From assembly GCA_937146805.1 (NCBI GenBank), contig CAKZRR010000053.1, positions 1 to 64,000 of the forward strand: 64,000 nt of DNA. Reading direction: 5' to 3'. The notes beneath the pieces are model-generated. The model ran no database searches. It saw only the letters and a program-made list of their open reading frames with translations, and was not told the origin of the DNA. Within the stretch, counting starts at the first letter, position 1. The number at the start of each line of letters is the position of its first letter. This document shows positions 42,389 to 51,043 of this stretch, one piece after another. The stretch is from an uncultured Owenweeksia sp. (GTDB lineage: Bacteria > Bacteroidota > Bacteroidia > Flavobacteriales > Schleiferiaceae). Both the position numbers and the translations under genes were made by a program.

Positions 42389-45019
42389 ATGGACGATCAA
42401 AATTCATTAGAGCCTCAATTGCCCCAGGACGAAGGGGTTACCATAACCAAAGTATCCGGCATGTACCGCGATTACTTTTTGGATTATGCCTCTTATGTGA
42501 TTTTAGAGCGGGCTGTACCAGCACTTAACGATGGTTTAAAACCTGTGCAGCGTAGAATTATGCACGCCATGCGCGAGATGGAGGATGGCCGTTATCATAA
42601 GGTGGCCAATGTAATTGGGCAAACCATGCGCTTTCACCCTCATGGAGATGCTTCTATTGGTGATGCCTTGGTGCAAGTAGGTCAAAAAAATCTAATGATA
42701 GATTGCCAAGGAAACTGGGGTAATATATTAACCGGAGATCGATCGGCAGCACCTCGATACATTGAAGCGCGCCTAACCAAGTTTGCCTTGGAAGTAGCTT
42801 TTAGTCCTAAGGTTACTGAATGGCAATCCAGTTATGACGGACGAGCTAAGGAGCCTGTACACTTACCCATTAAATTTCCATTGTTGCTTAACCAAGGGGC
42901 CGAAGGAATTGCCGTGGGGCTTTCTACCAAAATAATGCCTCACAATTTTATAGAGCTTATAGATGCCTCTATAAAGATATTACGAGGACGCAGCTTTGAA
43001 ATTCAGCCGGACTTTCCAACAGGGGGTATAGCTGATTTTTCATTGTATAATGAAGGTATTAGAGGTTCTCGTATTAGGGTAAGGGCTCGGATTAATATTG
43101 AGGACAAAAAAACGCTGATTATTAATGAGGTACCCTTTGGAACTACAACAGGTAGTTTAATTGATTCGGTTTTAAAAGCCAATGATAAGGGTAAAATTAA
43201 AATCAAAAAAATTGAAGATAATACAGCCGATAAAGTAGAGATAGTGGTGCATTTGGTACCTGGTATTTCGCCCGATAAAATGGTGGATGCCTTGTATGCT
43301 TTTACCGATTGCGAAGTATCTATAGCACCATTGGCTTGTACCATTGAGGATGATAAGCCGATTTTTGAAGGAGTTAGAACCATGCTCAAAAGATCTACCG
43401 ATAGAACGGTAGAATTATTAAAAGCCGAGCTAGAAATTCAACTTAAAGAATTGCAGGAGCAATGGCATTTTGCGAGCTTGGAGCGAATCTTTATTGAAGA
43501 AAAAATTTACCGCGATATTGAAGAAGCTGAAACTTGGGAGGAGGTGATTTCCTTTATTCACAAAGGTTTAAAGCCACACATAAAGCATTTATTAAGAGCG
43601 GTTACCGATGATGATGTAGCACGGCTTACGGAGATTAGAATTAAGAGAATTTCAAAATTTGATAAAGATAAAGCTGACCAAAATATTTTGGATTTGGAAG
43701 GTAAGATCGAAGGCGTAAAACATCATTTAGCGCATTTAATTGATTTTGCGGTAGAGTACTTCAAAAACATTAAGAAGAAGTACGGAGAAGGTCGTGAGCG
43801 AAAAACAGAAATTCGCTTGTTTGAGGATATTGATGCCACTAAGGTGGCTATTGCTAATGCCAAGCTGTACGTTAATCGCGAGGAAGGTTTTATCGGCACC
43901 AGCCTAAAAAAGGATGAGTTTGTAACCGATTGCTCGGATATTGATGACATTATTGTTTTCCTGAAAAATGGAAAAATGATGGTGACCAAGGTGGGAGCTA
44001 AAACTTACATTGGGAAAAACATTTTGCATGTAGCCGTTTGGAAAAAAGGCGATAAGCGTACTATTTACAATCTTATTTACCGCGATGGCGCTAAGGGGAG
44101 TTCGTTTATGAAACGCTTTAATGTAACCAGTATTACTCGCGACAGGGAGTATGATTTGGGCCAGGATACGGTAGGCAGTGAAGTGTTGTATTTTAGTTAC
44201 AATCCCAATGGAGAAGCAGAACAAATTACGGTTACTTTGAGAGCGCTTCAAAAGTTACGTAAGCTAAAAGTAGAAGTTGATTTTGCAGAATTGGCCATAA
44301 AAGGCAGAGCCTCTAAAGGCAACTTGGTAACCAAATATCCCATTAAAAAAATTGAATTGCACCAAGAGGGTGTAAGCACCTTGGCGGCCAGACGTATTTG
44401 GTATGATGAAACCGTGCGTAGGCTAAATGCCGAAGGAAGGGGAGAGTTACTCGGTAACTTCAAAGGAGACGATCAGTTGCTCGAAATTTCGGCATCGGGA
44501 GTTTACCGCCTTTTGAGTTTTGATCTAAGCACTCATTTTGAGGAGGATATGCTTTTACTTGAAAAGTTTGAATCTTCTAAGCCCATAACTGCCTTGTATT
44601 TTGATGGCGAAAAGAAACGCTTTTATGTTAAACGCTTTTTGATTGAAGGTACCGGTAAAAAGGAAAAGTTTATTTCGGAAAGCGAAGGTTCTTACTTAGA
44701 GATGGTGAGTTTAGATGCCCAGCCGAGAGTGGACTTGGTGTTTAAAAAGATTAAGGGAAAGCAAAAGGAGAACGAAGAAATTTTACTGAGCGATTTTATT
44801 TCGGTAAAAGGAATTAAGGCTATGGGCAACCAATTGACGAGAGATGAAGTCAAAGAGATAAATATACTAGAATCTCTGCCTGAACCTGAAGTGGAAGAAG
44901 TTAGTCAAGCGGAAGTTATTTCTGACGAAAGTCAGAAGGAAGACGTGGCCGCTAACGAAGAAAGTGCTAATTTTGAAGACAATGATTTGGGAGAAGATTC
45001 CCAGATAACTCTATTTTAA
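42389..45019 (+). CDS. parC: DNA topoisomerase IV subunit A
   Basis: An 876-residue type IIA topoisomerase A subunit that, with ParE, decatenates daughter chromosomes. The active-site tyrosine is Tyr124 in APRYIEARLTK; the winged-helix region has LNDGLKPVQRRIMHAM and FHPHGDASIGDALV, and the tower and coiled coil follow. The C-terminal domain is a beta pinwheel region with degenerate blades (FVTDCSDIDDIIVFLKNGKMMV). The last 50 residues are acidic and ser/glu-rich and probably disordered, ending DSQITLF, which resembles the QLxLF sliding-clamp-binding pattern. The gene starts directly after the small membrane gene. Confidence 0.95.
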   Translation: MDDQNSLEPQLPQDEGVTITKVSGMYRDYFLDYASYVILERAVPALNDGLKPVQRRIMHAMREMEDGRYHKVANVIGQTMRFHPHGDASIGDALVQVGQKNLMIDCQGNWGNILTGDRSAAPRYIEARLTKFALEVAFSPKVTEWQSSYDGRAKEPVHLPIKFPLLLNQGAEGIAVGLSTKIMPHNFIELIDASIKILRGRSFEIQPDFPTGGIADFSLYNEGIRGSRIRVRARINIEDKKTLIINEVPFGTTTGSLIDSVLKANDKGKIKIKKIEDNTADKVEIVVHLVPGISPDKMVDALYAFTDCEVSIAPLACTIEDDKPIFEGVRTMLKRSTDRTVELLKAELEIQLKELQEQWHFASLERIFIEEKIYRDIEEAETWEEVISFIHKGLKPHIKHLLRAVTDDDVARLTEIRIKRISKFDKDKADQNILDLEGKIEGVKHHLAHLIDFAVEYFKNIKKKYGEGRERKTEIRLFEDIDATKVAIANAKLYVNREEGFIGTSLKKDEFVTDCSDIDDIIVFLKNGKMMVTKVGAKTYIGKNILHVAVWKKGDKRTIYNLIYRDGAKGSSFMKRFNVTSITRDREYDLGQDTVGSEVLYFSYNPNGEAEQITVTLRALQKLRKLKVEVDFAELAIKGRASKGNLVTKYPIKKIELHQEGVSTLAARRIWYDETVRRLNAEGRGELLGNFKGDDQLLEISASGVYRLLSFDLSTHFEEDMLLLEKFESSKPITALYFDGEKKRFYVKRFLIEGTGKKEKFISESEGSYLEMVSLDAQPRVDLVFKKIKGKQKENEEILLSDFISVKGIKAMGNQLTRDEVKEINILESLPEPEVEEVSQAEVISDESQKEDVAANEESANFEDNDLGEDSQITLF

Positions 45020-45027
45020 AAATATTT

Positions 45028-46641
45028 ATGAAGAATTTAATACAGTTTTTGACTCTGATTGTAAGCTTTTCCGCCTTTGGGCAAGCAAGCTTAGAAGTAA
45101 ATAAACTTGGGCAGCTTCCTTATATTGATGGCATTAATGAGATTTGGGGCTATGCCGATAGTGCCACTAATCGTGAGTTTGCTTTGGTGGGCGTTAATTC
45201 GGGTTTCTCAATTGTTGAGGTTACGGATCCTACATTACCAGTAGAAAAGCATTTTATACCAGGTACCGTTACTACTTGGAGGGATGTGAAAACTTTTAGA
45301 AACTATGCCTATGTGGTGCATGATGGAGTAGGCTCGGTAGCGAGTTCAGATGGTGTGTTAATTGTAGATTTAAGCACCGTAGATTCAACAAATATCAGCT
45401 ATACCCAGTTTTATCCATCGGTTACCATTGATACCATTACTTATAATTACCACGATGCGCACAATATTTATATTGATGAAAATGGGATTATGTACATGTT
45501 TGGTTCCAACTTAGGAAGTGGGTCGTGTACTATGTTTGATTTGAATGCAGATCCGAATCAACCGGTTCATGTGGGTAGTTACAATGGTAATTATTACCAC
45601 GATGGAGTAGCACGCGGTGATACCCTTTGGGGAGCGGCTATTTATGCAGGTCAATTTGAGGTGATTGATGTTAATAATAAGCAATCGCCTTCGTTTTTAG
45701 CAGCCAAAAGCACACCCAATAACTTTTGCCATAATATTTGGTTTAGCGATGACAATAAAACCGTTATTACTACCGATGAAAAGCAAGGAGCTTTTTTCAC
45801 ATCGTATGATGTAAGCGATTTAAATAACATCACCGAATTGGATAGAATTCAAACCAGTATTGATGACCCTACGGTAGTAATTCCGCATAACACGCATATC
45901 CTTAATAATTTTATGGTGAACTCGTATTATACATCGGGTTTACAAATTGTAGATATTAGTCACCCTAATATTTTAGTAGAAACGGCTCATTACGATACAT
46001 CCCCAATTTCGGGAGGTACTTTTGATGGAGCTTGGGGTGCTTATCCATTTTTACCAAGCGGTAATATATTGGTTTCAGATAGAGATGAAGGCCTGTTTGT
46101 TTTAGGTTCACGTTACCCCAAGGCCTGTTTCTTTTCCGCCTTTGTCAAGGATTCAGTTACGGGCACACCGATTATATCAGCTGATATTACCATGGTAGGA
46201 AGCAGTATTGTAGGCAAATCAGACTTGTACGGTAACTTTGAAGATGGTCAAAAAGATAGTGGTGTTTTTTTAGTAGTAGTGCAAAAACCAGGTTATCATA
46301 CTGATACATTACACGTAAATATGCGCGAGGGAGTAGATTTACACCGTACGGTAGCACTTATTCCAATAGGGTTTACCCTAAGCGAATGGGCAAATAGTGG
46401 TTTGGAAGTGTACCCTAATCCATTTAACGAGGAACTGCACATTAACCTACAAAGTCAAGTGTCGGCAGAAACAAATACAGAAATTTTTAGTTTATCAGGC
46501 GAAAGGTTGTTTAGTAAAACGATTACAGGAAATGATCCTAACATTACACTTAAACCCAATTTAAACCCAGGGGTGTATGTTTTAAAAATTAAAAGTGGAG
46601 ATGTAACCTTAGCGGCCAGAAGAATTATTGTAAAGCCCTAA
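45028..46641 (+). CDS. Choice-of-anchor B family protein with T9SS sorting domain
   Basis: A 537-residue secreted protein. Signal peptide MKNLIQFLTLIVSFSAFGQ; then a propeller-like choice-of-anchor B domain with GYADSATNREFALVGVNSGFSIVEV, KTFRNYAYVVHDGVGS, HDAHNIYIDENGIMYMFGSN, and NNFCHNIWFSDDNKTVITTDE. Residues about 375-440 form a carboxypeptidase-regulatory-like or immunoglobulin-like domain (ACFFSAFVKDSVTGTPIISADIT, LYGNFEDG). The C-terminus is a T9SS signal (LEVYPNPFNEELHINL, EIFSLSGERLF, NLNPGVYVLKIKSG). It starts nine bases after parC, but its function is unrelated. A bidirectional terminator follows. Confidence 0.87.
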   Translation: MKNLIQFLTLIVSFSAFGQASLEVNKLGQLPYIDGINEIWGYADSATNREFALVGVNSGFSIVEVTDPTLPVEKHFIPGTVTTWRDVKTFRNYAYVVHDGVGSVASSDGVLIVDLSTVDSTNISYTQFYPSVTIDTITYNYHDAHNIYIDENGIMYMFGSNLGSGSCTMFDLNADPNQPVHVGSYNGNYYHDGVARGDTLWGAAIYAGQFEVIDVNNKQSPSFLAAKSTPNNFCHNIWFSDDNKTVITTDEKQGAFFTSYDVSDLNNITELDRIQTSIDDPTVVIPHNTHILNNFMVNSYYTSGLQIVDISHPNILVETAHYDTSPISGGTFDGAWGAYPFLPSGNILVSDRDEGLFVLGSRYPKACFFSAFVKDSVTGTPIISADITMVGSSIVGKSDLYGNFEDGQKDSGVFLVVVQKPGYHTDTLHVNMREGVDLHRTVALIPIGFTLSEWANSGLEVYPNPFNEELHINLQSQVSAETNTEIFSLSGERLFSKTITGNDPNITLKPNLNPGVYVLKIKSGDVTLAARRIIVKP

Positions 46642-46666
46642 GAGTTTCTAAAGAGTTGTTAATCCG

Positions 46667-46707
46667 AAAAAAATGGGAAAGAGTGTTATACTCGTTCCCA
46701 TTTTTTT
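46667..46707. terminator. Bidirectional terminator overlapping a coding end
   Basis: AAAAAAATGGGAA pairs with TTCCCATTTTTTT, with an inner GAGT/ACTC stem, and has seven A and seven T residues flanking, so it can stop transcription from both sides. The right half overlaps the last codons of the acyltransferase gene (KKWERV), which therefore encodes part of its own terminator. Confidence 0.9.
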
Positions 46708-47300
46708 GTTTCAAAGCTATATTGTTTTAGCACCTTAGCAGGATTCCCGCCTACTATTGAATAATCAGGCACATCTTTGGTAACAACCGCACCAGCACCT
46801 ACCACACAGTGCTTCCCAATGGTAACACCTGCCGTAATAACAGAATTAGCGCAAATCATACAATCTTCACCTATCGTTATTTTATCACTAAAAATACCCT
46901 GTTCACTTATCGGTAAGTTCGGATCCTCATATTCATGGTTTAAACCAGATATTACAACATGTTGACCAATAATGGTATTTTTCTTTATTTCTAAAGGGCC
47001 TAATACCACAGTAAACAATCCAATAAAAACATCATCTTCTAAAATCAAATCCCCTATACCGTTATTAAGCGTTGCATAGTCTTCCACTCTCGACCTTTTT
47101 CCCATTTCAAAATTATTGAAGGGAAGTAAATCTAATCTTGCGGTAGCGCTAATTCGAGATTTTCGACCTCTTTTATGTAGGAACGGGTTTACGAAAAACG
47201 TAACCCAGCCACGTGGTTTTGATTGCCCTGGTTTCACAATAGTCCAGTGTATAAATTTCTTTAATGTGGGGTTCTCTTTAATGTAGTTTACAATGCCCAT
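46686..47300 (-). CDS. Hexapeptide-repeat acyltransferase (LbetaH), WcaF-like
   Basis: A 204-residue left-handed beta-helix acyltransferase, probably moving an acetyl group onto a sugar of a surface glycan. Hexapeptide repeats appear as ISATARLDLLPF, LEDDVFIGLFTVVLGPLEIKKNTIIGQHVVISG, ITIGEDCMICANSVITAGVTIGKHCVVGAGAVVTKDVPDYSIVGGNPAKVL. The loop GLNHEYEDPNLPI resembles the His-containing acceptor site of colanic-acid and maltose-type acetyltransferases. It is the first gene of the glycan cluster and is divergent from the glycosyltransferase at 47436. Confidence 0.9.
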   Translation of the reverse strand: MGIVNYIKENPTLKKFIHWTIVKPGQSKPRGWVTFFVNPFLHKRGRKSRISATARLDLLPFNNFEMGKRSRVEDYATLNNGIGDLILEDDVFIGLFTVVLGPLEIKKNTIIGQHVVISGLNHEYEDPNLPISEQGIFSDKITIGEDCMICANSVITAGVTIGKHCVVGAGAVVTKDVPDYSIVGGNPAKVLKQYSFETKKWERV

Positions 47301-47435
47301 TGGCTTAAATTTTTAGCAAATCAAATATAGCTGTAATTAAAGTTTATCTTGACCAAATATTATGAGTTTGGTCGATTTATTCGATGAGCGGTTCCTTCGC
47401 TTTTTTTAAGTTTACCAGCTCCTTATAATCATTTT

Positions 47436-48650
47436 ATGAAAGATATTAAAAGCTTACCTATTATAATTTGGTCCATGTCTAGGTGGGACAATTCTCTCTC
47501 ATCAGCGGCTTATTCCTTGGCAAAAGAGCTCTCAAAAAACAACGATGTATATTACATTGATTACCCCTTTACTATTAAGGAGTATTTAGATGCAAAGTCA
47601 GAGGATTATATTGTTAAGCGAAAGCGAGCCATTTTAAAGGGTGAAGATATTTACACCAAGGTTCCTGGTCTTCCGAAGCGTTTTACGGCTGTTACACCCA
47701 AGCTTTTGATGTCGGTGAGTTTTTTACCTCCCGGTAGGTTATATAATTTTTTGGCCCGCATTAATATGCGAAGGTTTAGTGGTGTGTTAGATAAAATAAT
47801 AAAGGATAATAAGATAAAGGACTATATCTTTTTTAATTCATTTAATCCGTACTACGGATATAACGTTCCAAAACGTTTTAAACCTCGGTTTTACATTTAT
47901 CAATCTAGAGATGATATTAGATCATACGGGCCTGTAGCAAAACACGGATTGCGAGGAGAAGTTAAAAGTATGGAAGAAGCCGATGTAATCATGGCGACTT
48001 CCACTAATTTAAAACGAGTGTTGGAAGGCGATACCACCAAATCAGTGAATTTGCTGCCAAATGGGGCAGAGGTAAGTTTATTTAAAACGGCTTTTTACGA
48101 AGACCTAGAAAAACCAAAAGAACTACAAAATAACACCAAGCCAGTGGTGGGCTATATTGGTCATATTGGCTTACGTCTTGATTTTGAAATATTAACAGCA
48201 CTAATAGCATCCAACCCTGATAAACTATTTCTATTTGTAGGACCTGGCACCTACGAGGAGTTTACAGAAGTGCCCCTAAAGGATTTGGACAACGTTTTGT
48301 TTGTTGGTCCCAAGCCTTTACAGGAGCTACCTAGGTACCTTAAATATATGGATTGCACTATTATTCCATTTTTAAAAAATGCGATTACCAAAAGTATTTA
48401 TCCTCTAAAATTAAATGAGCAATTGGCAGCTGGTAAGGGTATTATTACTACGTCCTTCTCCGAAGATTTAGATCATTTTGAGGATGTAATTTACCGAGCG
48501 GATACGGCTGAGGAGTTTAGCCATCAAATTGAAAAAGCGATAGCTGAGAATTCTCCTGAGCAAATGGAAAAACGTATAAAACATACGGATGGTAACTCGT
48601 GGAAAGACCGTATTAGACTGTTCTGGGAAATTTTGGACGCAAAAACGTAA
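47436..48650 (+). CDS. Glycosyltransferase, GT4-like
   Basis: A 404-residue GT-B fold transferase. The N-terminal domain holds PIIIWSMSRWDNSLSSAAYSLAKELS; the C-terminal domain has the sugar-nucleotide site with VGYIGHIGLRLDFEIL, FLFVGPGTYEEF, NVLFVGPKPLQELPRYLKYMDCTIIPFLKN and the E-x7-E-like region SIYPLKLNEQLAAGKGIIT. It lacks a signal or membrane segment, so it is cytoplasmic or peripheral. Donor and acceptor unknown. It is divergent from the acyltransferase and followed by a 238-bp gap. Confidence 0.88.
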   Translation: MKDIKSLPIIIWSMSRWDNSLSSAAYSLAKELSKNNDVYYIDYPFTIKEYLDAKSEDYIVKRKRAILKGEDIYTKVPGLPKRFTAVTPKLLMSVSFLPPGRLYNFLARINMRRFSGVLDKIIKDNKIKDYIFFNSFNPYYGYNVPKRFKPRFYIYQSRDDIRSYGPVAKHGLRGEVKSMEEADVIMATSTNLKRVLEGDTTKSVNLLPNGAEVSLFKTAFYEDLEKPKELQNNTKPVVGYIGHIGLRLDFEILTALIASNPDKLFLFVGPGTYEEFTEVPLKDLDNVLFVGPKPLQELPRYLKYMDCTIIPFLKNAITKSIYPLKLNEQLAAGKGIITTSFSEDLDHFEDVIYRADTAEEFSHQIEKAIAENSPEQMEKRIKHTDGNSWKDRIRLFWEILDAKT

Positions 48651-48888
48651 TTTTTTTTCTGGGCCAACTCTCTTACCGGCATTGCTTTGTTTTTAATGAG
48701 GTTAGTGCATCAATTTTCTGATACTCAGTAAGCTGATTTGTTATCTTTTAAACACCATTAAAAGCTATTGTATTCCCAAAACGTAATGCAAATCCCATTG
48801 AGGGAAAAAAGTGGGTTACTTAACGCAAGTTTTGTTGCAACTGTACTAAAAATTTAGATATTACGCACTGAAAACCAATACGTTTACA

Positions 48889-50067
48889 GTGTTCACTCCA
48901 ATTCTACACTACATTGAGCTTGGGTTTCTGATTATCATCGGAATACAGGTGCTCTATTTTTTTGTTTTTGGCTTTGCCAGTGTATTTAAATACACGCCAA
49001 AGTTCAAGAGCGATGCTGATTTTAAGAAAAATCAGATGCTCATATTCATTCCGGGTTATAAGGAAGACAATATAATTGTTGATACCGCCAAAAGAGCTTT
49101 ACAGCAAGAATATCCTAGTGATAAATACAAAGTAGTGGTATTGGCCGATAGTTTTTCGCCTGAAACATTAACGGCATTAAGCCAAGTAAATGTACACGTA
49201 TTAGAGGTTTCATTTGAAAATAGTACAAAAGCCAAAAGTATTAATAGAGGTTTAGAGTTTTATGCCGAATCAGATCAGGATATTGTGGTGATATTGGATT
49301 CGGACAATGTAATGTCTCCTAATTTTTTAAAGCAAGTTAATAAAGCCTACAATAGCGGTTTCAAGGCCATCCAAGGCCATCGTACTTCCAAAAATCAAGA
49401 TACCACCTTTGCTTTATTGGATTCCATTAATGAAGAAATTGGCAATAGCTTTTTTAGAAAGGGCCACCGCGTATTAGGTATGAGCTCGGGTTTAATTGGC
49501 AGTGCTATGGCTTTTGACTTTTCCTTTTTAAAGGAGATTATGAATGGTATTGGCGATGTAGCGGGTGAAGATAAATTAATGGAGCTTAAAATATTGGAGC
49601 AAAAAGCACCTATTGAATTCCTTCCAAATGCTTATGTATTAGATGAAAAGGTGAGTAATGCAAATACCTTTTCAAAGCAACGTACGCGCTGGGTAGGCGT
49701 GCAAATCTATTTTTTTAAGCATTACTTTTTAAAGGGTTTTGCTGCCTTATTTAAAAGCGGAAAAGTTGATTATTGCGATAAAGCCTTTCAAATGTCTTTA
49801 ATTCCCAAGGTGTTATTGGTAGGCTTGCTTAGTATGCTAAGTGCTTTAGCTTTATTGGGCTTACTAAGTGAAAGTTGGCTGGTGCTTACAGGCGTATATT
49901 TTACGGCTTTACTATTAGCAGTGCCAAAGCGCTTTTATAATTTAAGTATGATTAGGGCAATAGCCAACCTGCCAAAGGCCATATTTTATATGATTTTAAG
50001 CATTTTACGAATTAGAAAACACACGGCCAGTAAGTTTGAAGTAACTGAAAAAAATGTAAAAATATAA
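48889..50067 (+). CDS. Processive-type GT2 glycosyltransferase, membrane protein
   Basis: A 392-residue GT2 with one N-terminal membrane helix (ELGFLIIIGIQVLYFFVFGF), the DxD metal motif in VVILDSDNV, an acidic catalytic base in GEDKLMELKI, the QxxRW signature as QRTRW, and two to three C-terminal helices (LIPKVLLVGLLSMLSALALLGLL onwards). QxxRW is characteristic of processive synthases such as cellulose, chitin and hyaluronan synthases, so it may polymerise or extend a glycan. The start is a GTG codon at 48889; the next Met is after the first helix, so GTG is favoured. Confidence 0.88.
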   Translation: MFTPILHYIELGFLIIIGIQVLYFFVFGFASVFKYTPKFKSDADFKKNQMLIFIPGYKEDNIIVDTAKRALQQEYPSDKYKVVVLADSFSPETLTALSQVNVHVLEVSFENSTKAKSINRGLEFYAESDQDIVVILDSDNVMSPNFLKQVNKAYNSGFKAIQGHRTSKNQDTTFALLDSINEEIGNSFFRKGHRVLGMSSGLIGSAMAFDFSFLKEIMNGIGDVAGEDKLMELKILEQKAPIEFLPNAYVLDEKVSNANTFSKQRTRWVGVQIYFFKHYFLKGFAALFKSGKVDYCDKAFQMSLIPKVLLVGLLSMLSALALLGLLSESWLVLTGVYFTALLLAVPKRFYNLSMIRAIANLPKAIFYMILSILRIRKHTASKFEVTEKNVKI

Positions 50068-50110
50068 TCAAGGAAAAACCACCCCATTTAAACACTCTAA
50101 ACCAACCAAC

Positions 50111-51043
50111 ATGAACTCCACTCCCAAAGTAAGTGTAATAATACCCGTATATAATACGGAAGATTACATTGCTGAAACAATGCTTAGCATTATGAATCAA
50201 TCTTTAAAAGAGATTGAGATTATTGTTATTAATGATGGGTCTACGGACAACAGTTTAGAGGTGATTAAGAATACGGGACGAGGGGATACTCGGATTAAAA
50301 TAATATCAAGACCTAATAAAGGTTTATCGCTTACAAGGAATGAGGGTGTTGATGTTGCCACAGGTAAGTATGTATACTTTATGGATAGTGATGATATTTT
50401 AGAGGCTATTACTTTAGAGGAATGTTATCAAGCCTGTGAAACCGAAAACTTAGATTTTGTGTTTTTTGATGCTGTAGCCTTTAAAGGTAAGGAGGTTCAT
50501 GAAATAATGAACCACTACGATCGTACTCAAAAAATTAAGAAGGAATTTGTAAACGGTAAAGAATGGATGGATCACCTCATGGATGAACATGCTTTTCACA
50601 GTTCGGCTTGTTTGTTTGTGATTAACCGAGCCTTTTTAAAGAAACACAACATTGAGTTTTATCCTAAAATAATTCATGAGGATAATTTATTCACTCCTTT
50701 ATTGTACGTAAAAGCTGAAAAGGTCAAGTATTTACAAAAGCCATTTTTTAAAAGAAGAGTGCGTGAAGATAGTATAATGACTTCGGCATTTAAGCGAAAG
50801 AATATGGACGGTTATATAACAGTTGCTATAGAAGTTCTTAATGAAGCTGCAAAGGAAAACAAGGAAAATGGTGATTTGCTGAGAAAATATGTACAAACCT
50901 TTTACAACCCAGCACTTGACAAGGCTACTGCATTGCCTTTTGGCGAAAGATTATATGTTTTCAAAAAGAGTATAAAAGAGTTTAAGGCTTATGTGAAGCC
51001 CAAAATGATGGTGAAATTGCTTTTAGGAATAAATAACAACTAA
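50111..51043 (+). CDS. GT2 family glycosyltransferase
   Basis: A 310-residue GT-A glycosyltransferase. The nucleotide-sugar domain has VSVIIPVYNTEDYIAETMLS and IIVINDGSTDNSLEVI, with the metal-binding DSDD in YFMDSDDILE, and later HEDNLFTPLLYV. No membrane segment. Its stop is followed by the flippase gene's ATG without a gap. It probably adds one sugar during assembly of the surface glycan unit. Specificity unknown. Confidence 0.9.
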   Translation: MNSTPKVSVIIPVYNTEDYIAETMLSIMNQSLKEIEIIVINDGSTDNSLEVIKNTGRGDTRIKIISRPNKGLSLTRNEGVDVATGKYVYFMDSDDILEAITLEECYQACETENLDFVFFDAVAFKGKEVHEIMNHYDRTQKIKKEFVNGKEWMDHLMDEHAFHSSACLFVINRAFLKKHNIEFYPKIIHEDNLFTPLLYVKAEKVKYLQKPFFKRRVREDSIMTSAFKRKNMDGYITVAIEVLNEAAKENKENGDLLRKYVQTFYNPALDKATALPFGERLYVFKKSIKEFKAYVKPKMMVKLLLGINNN

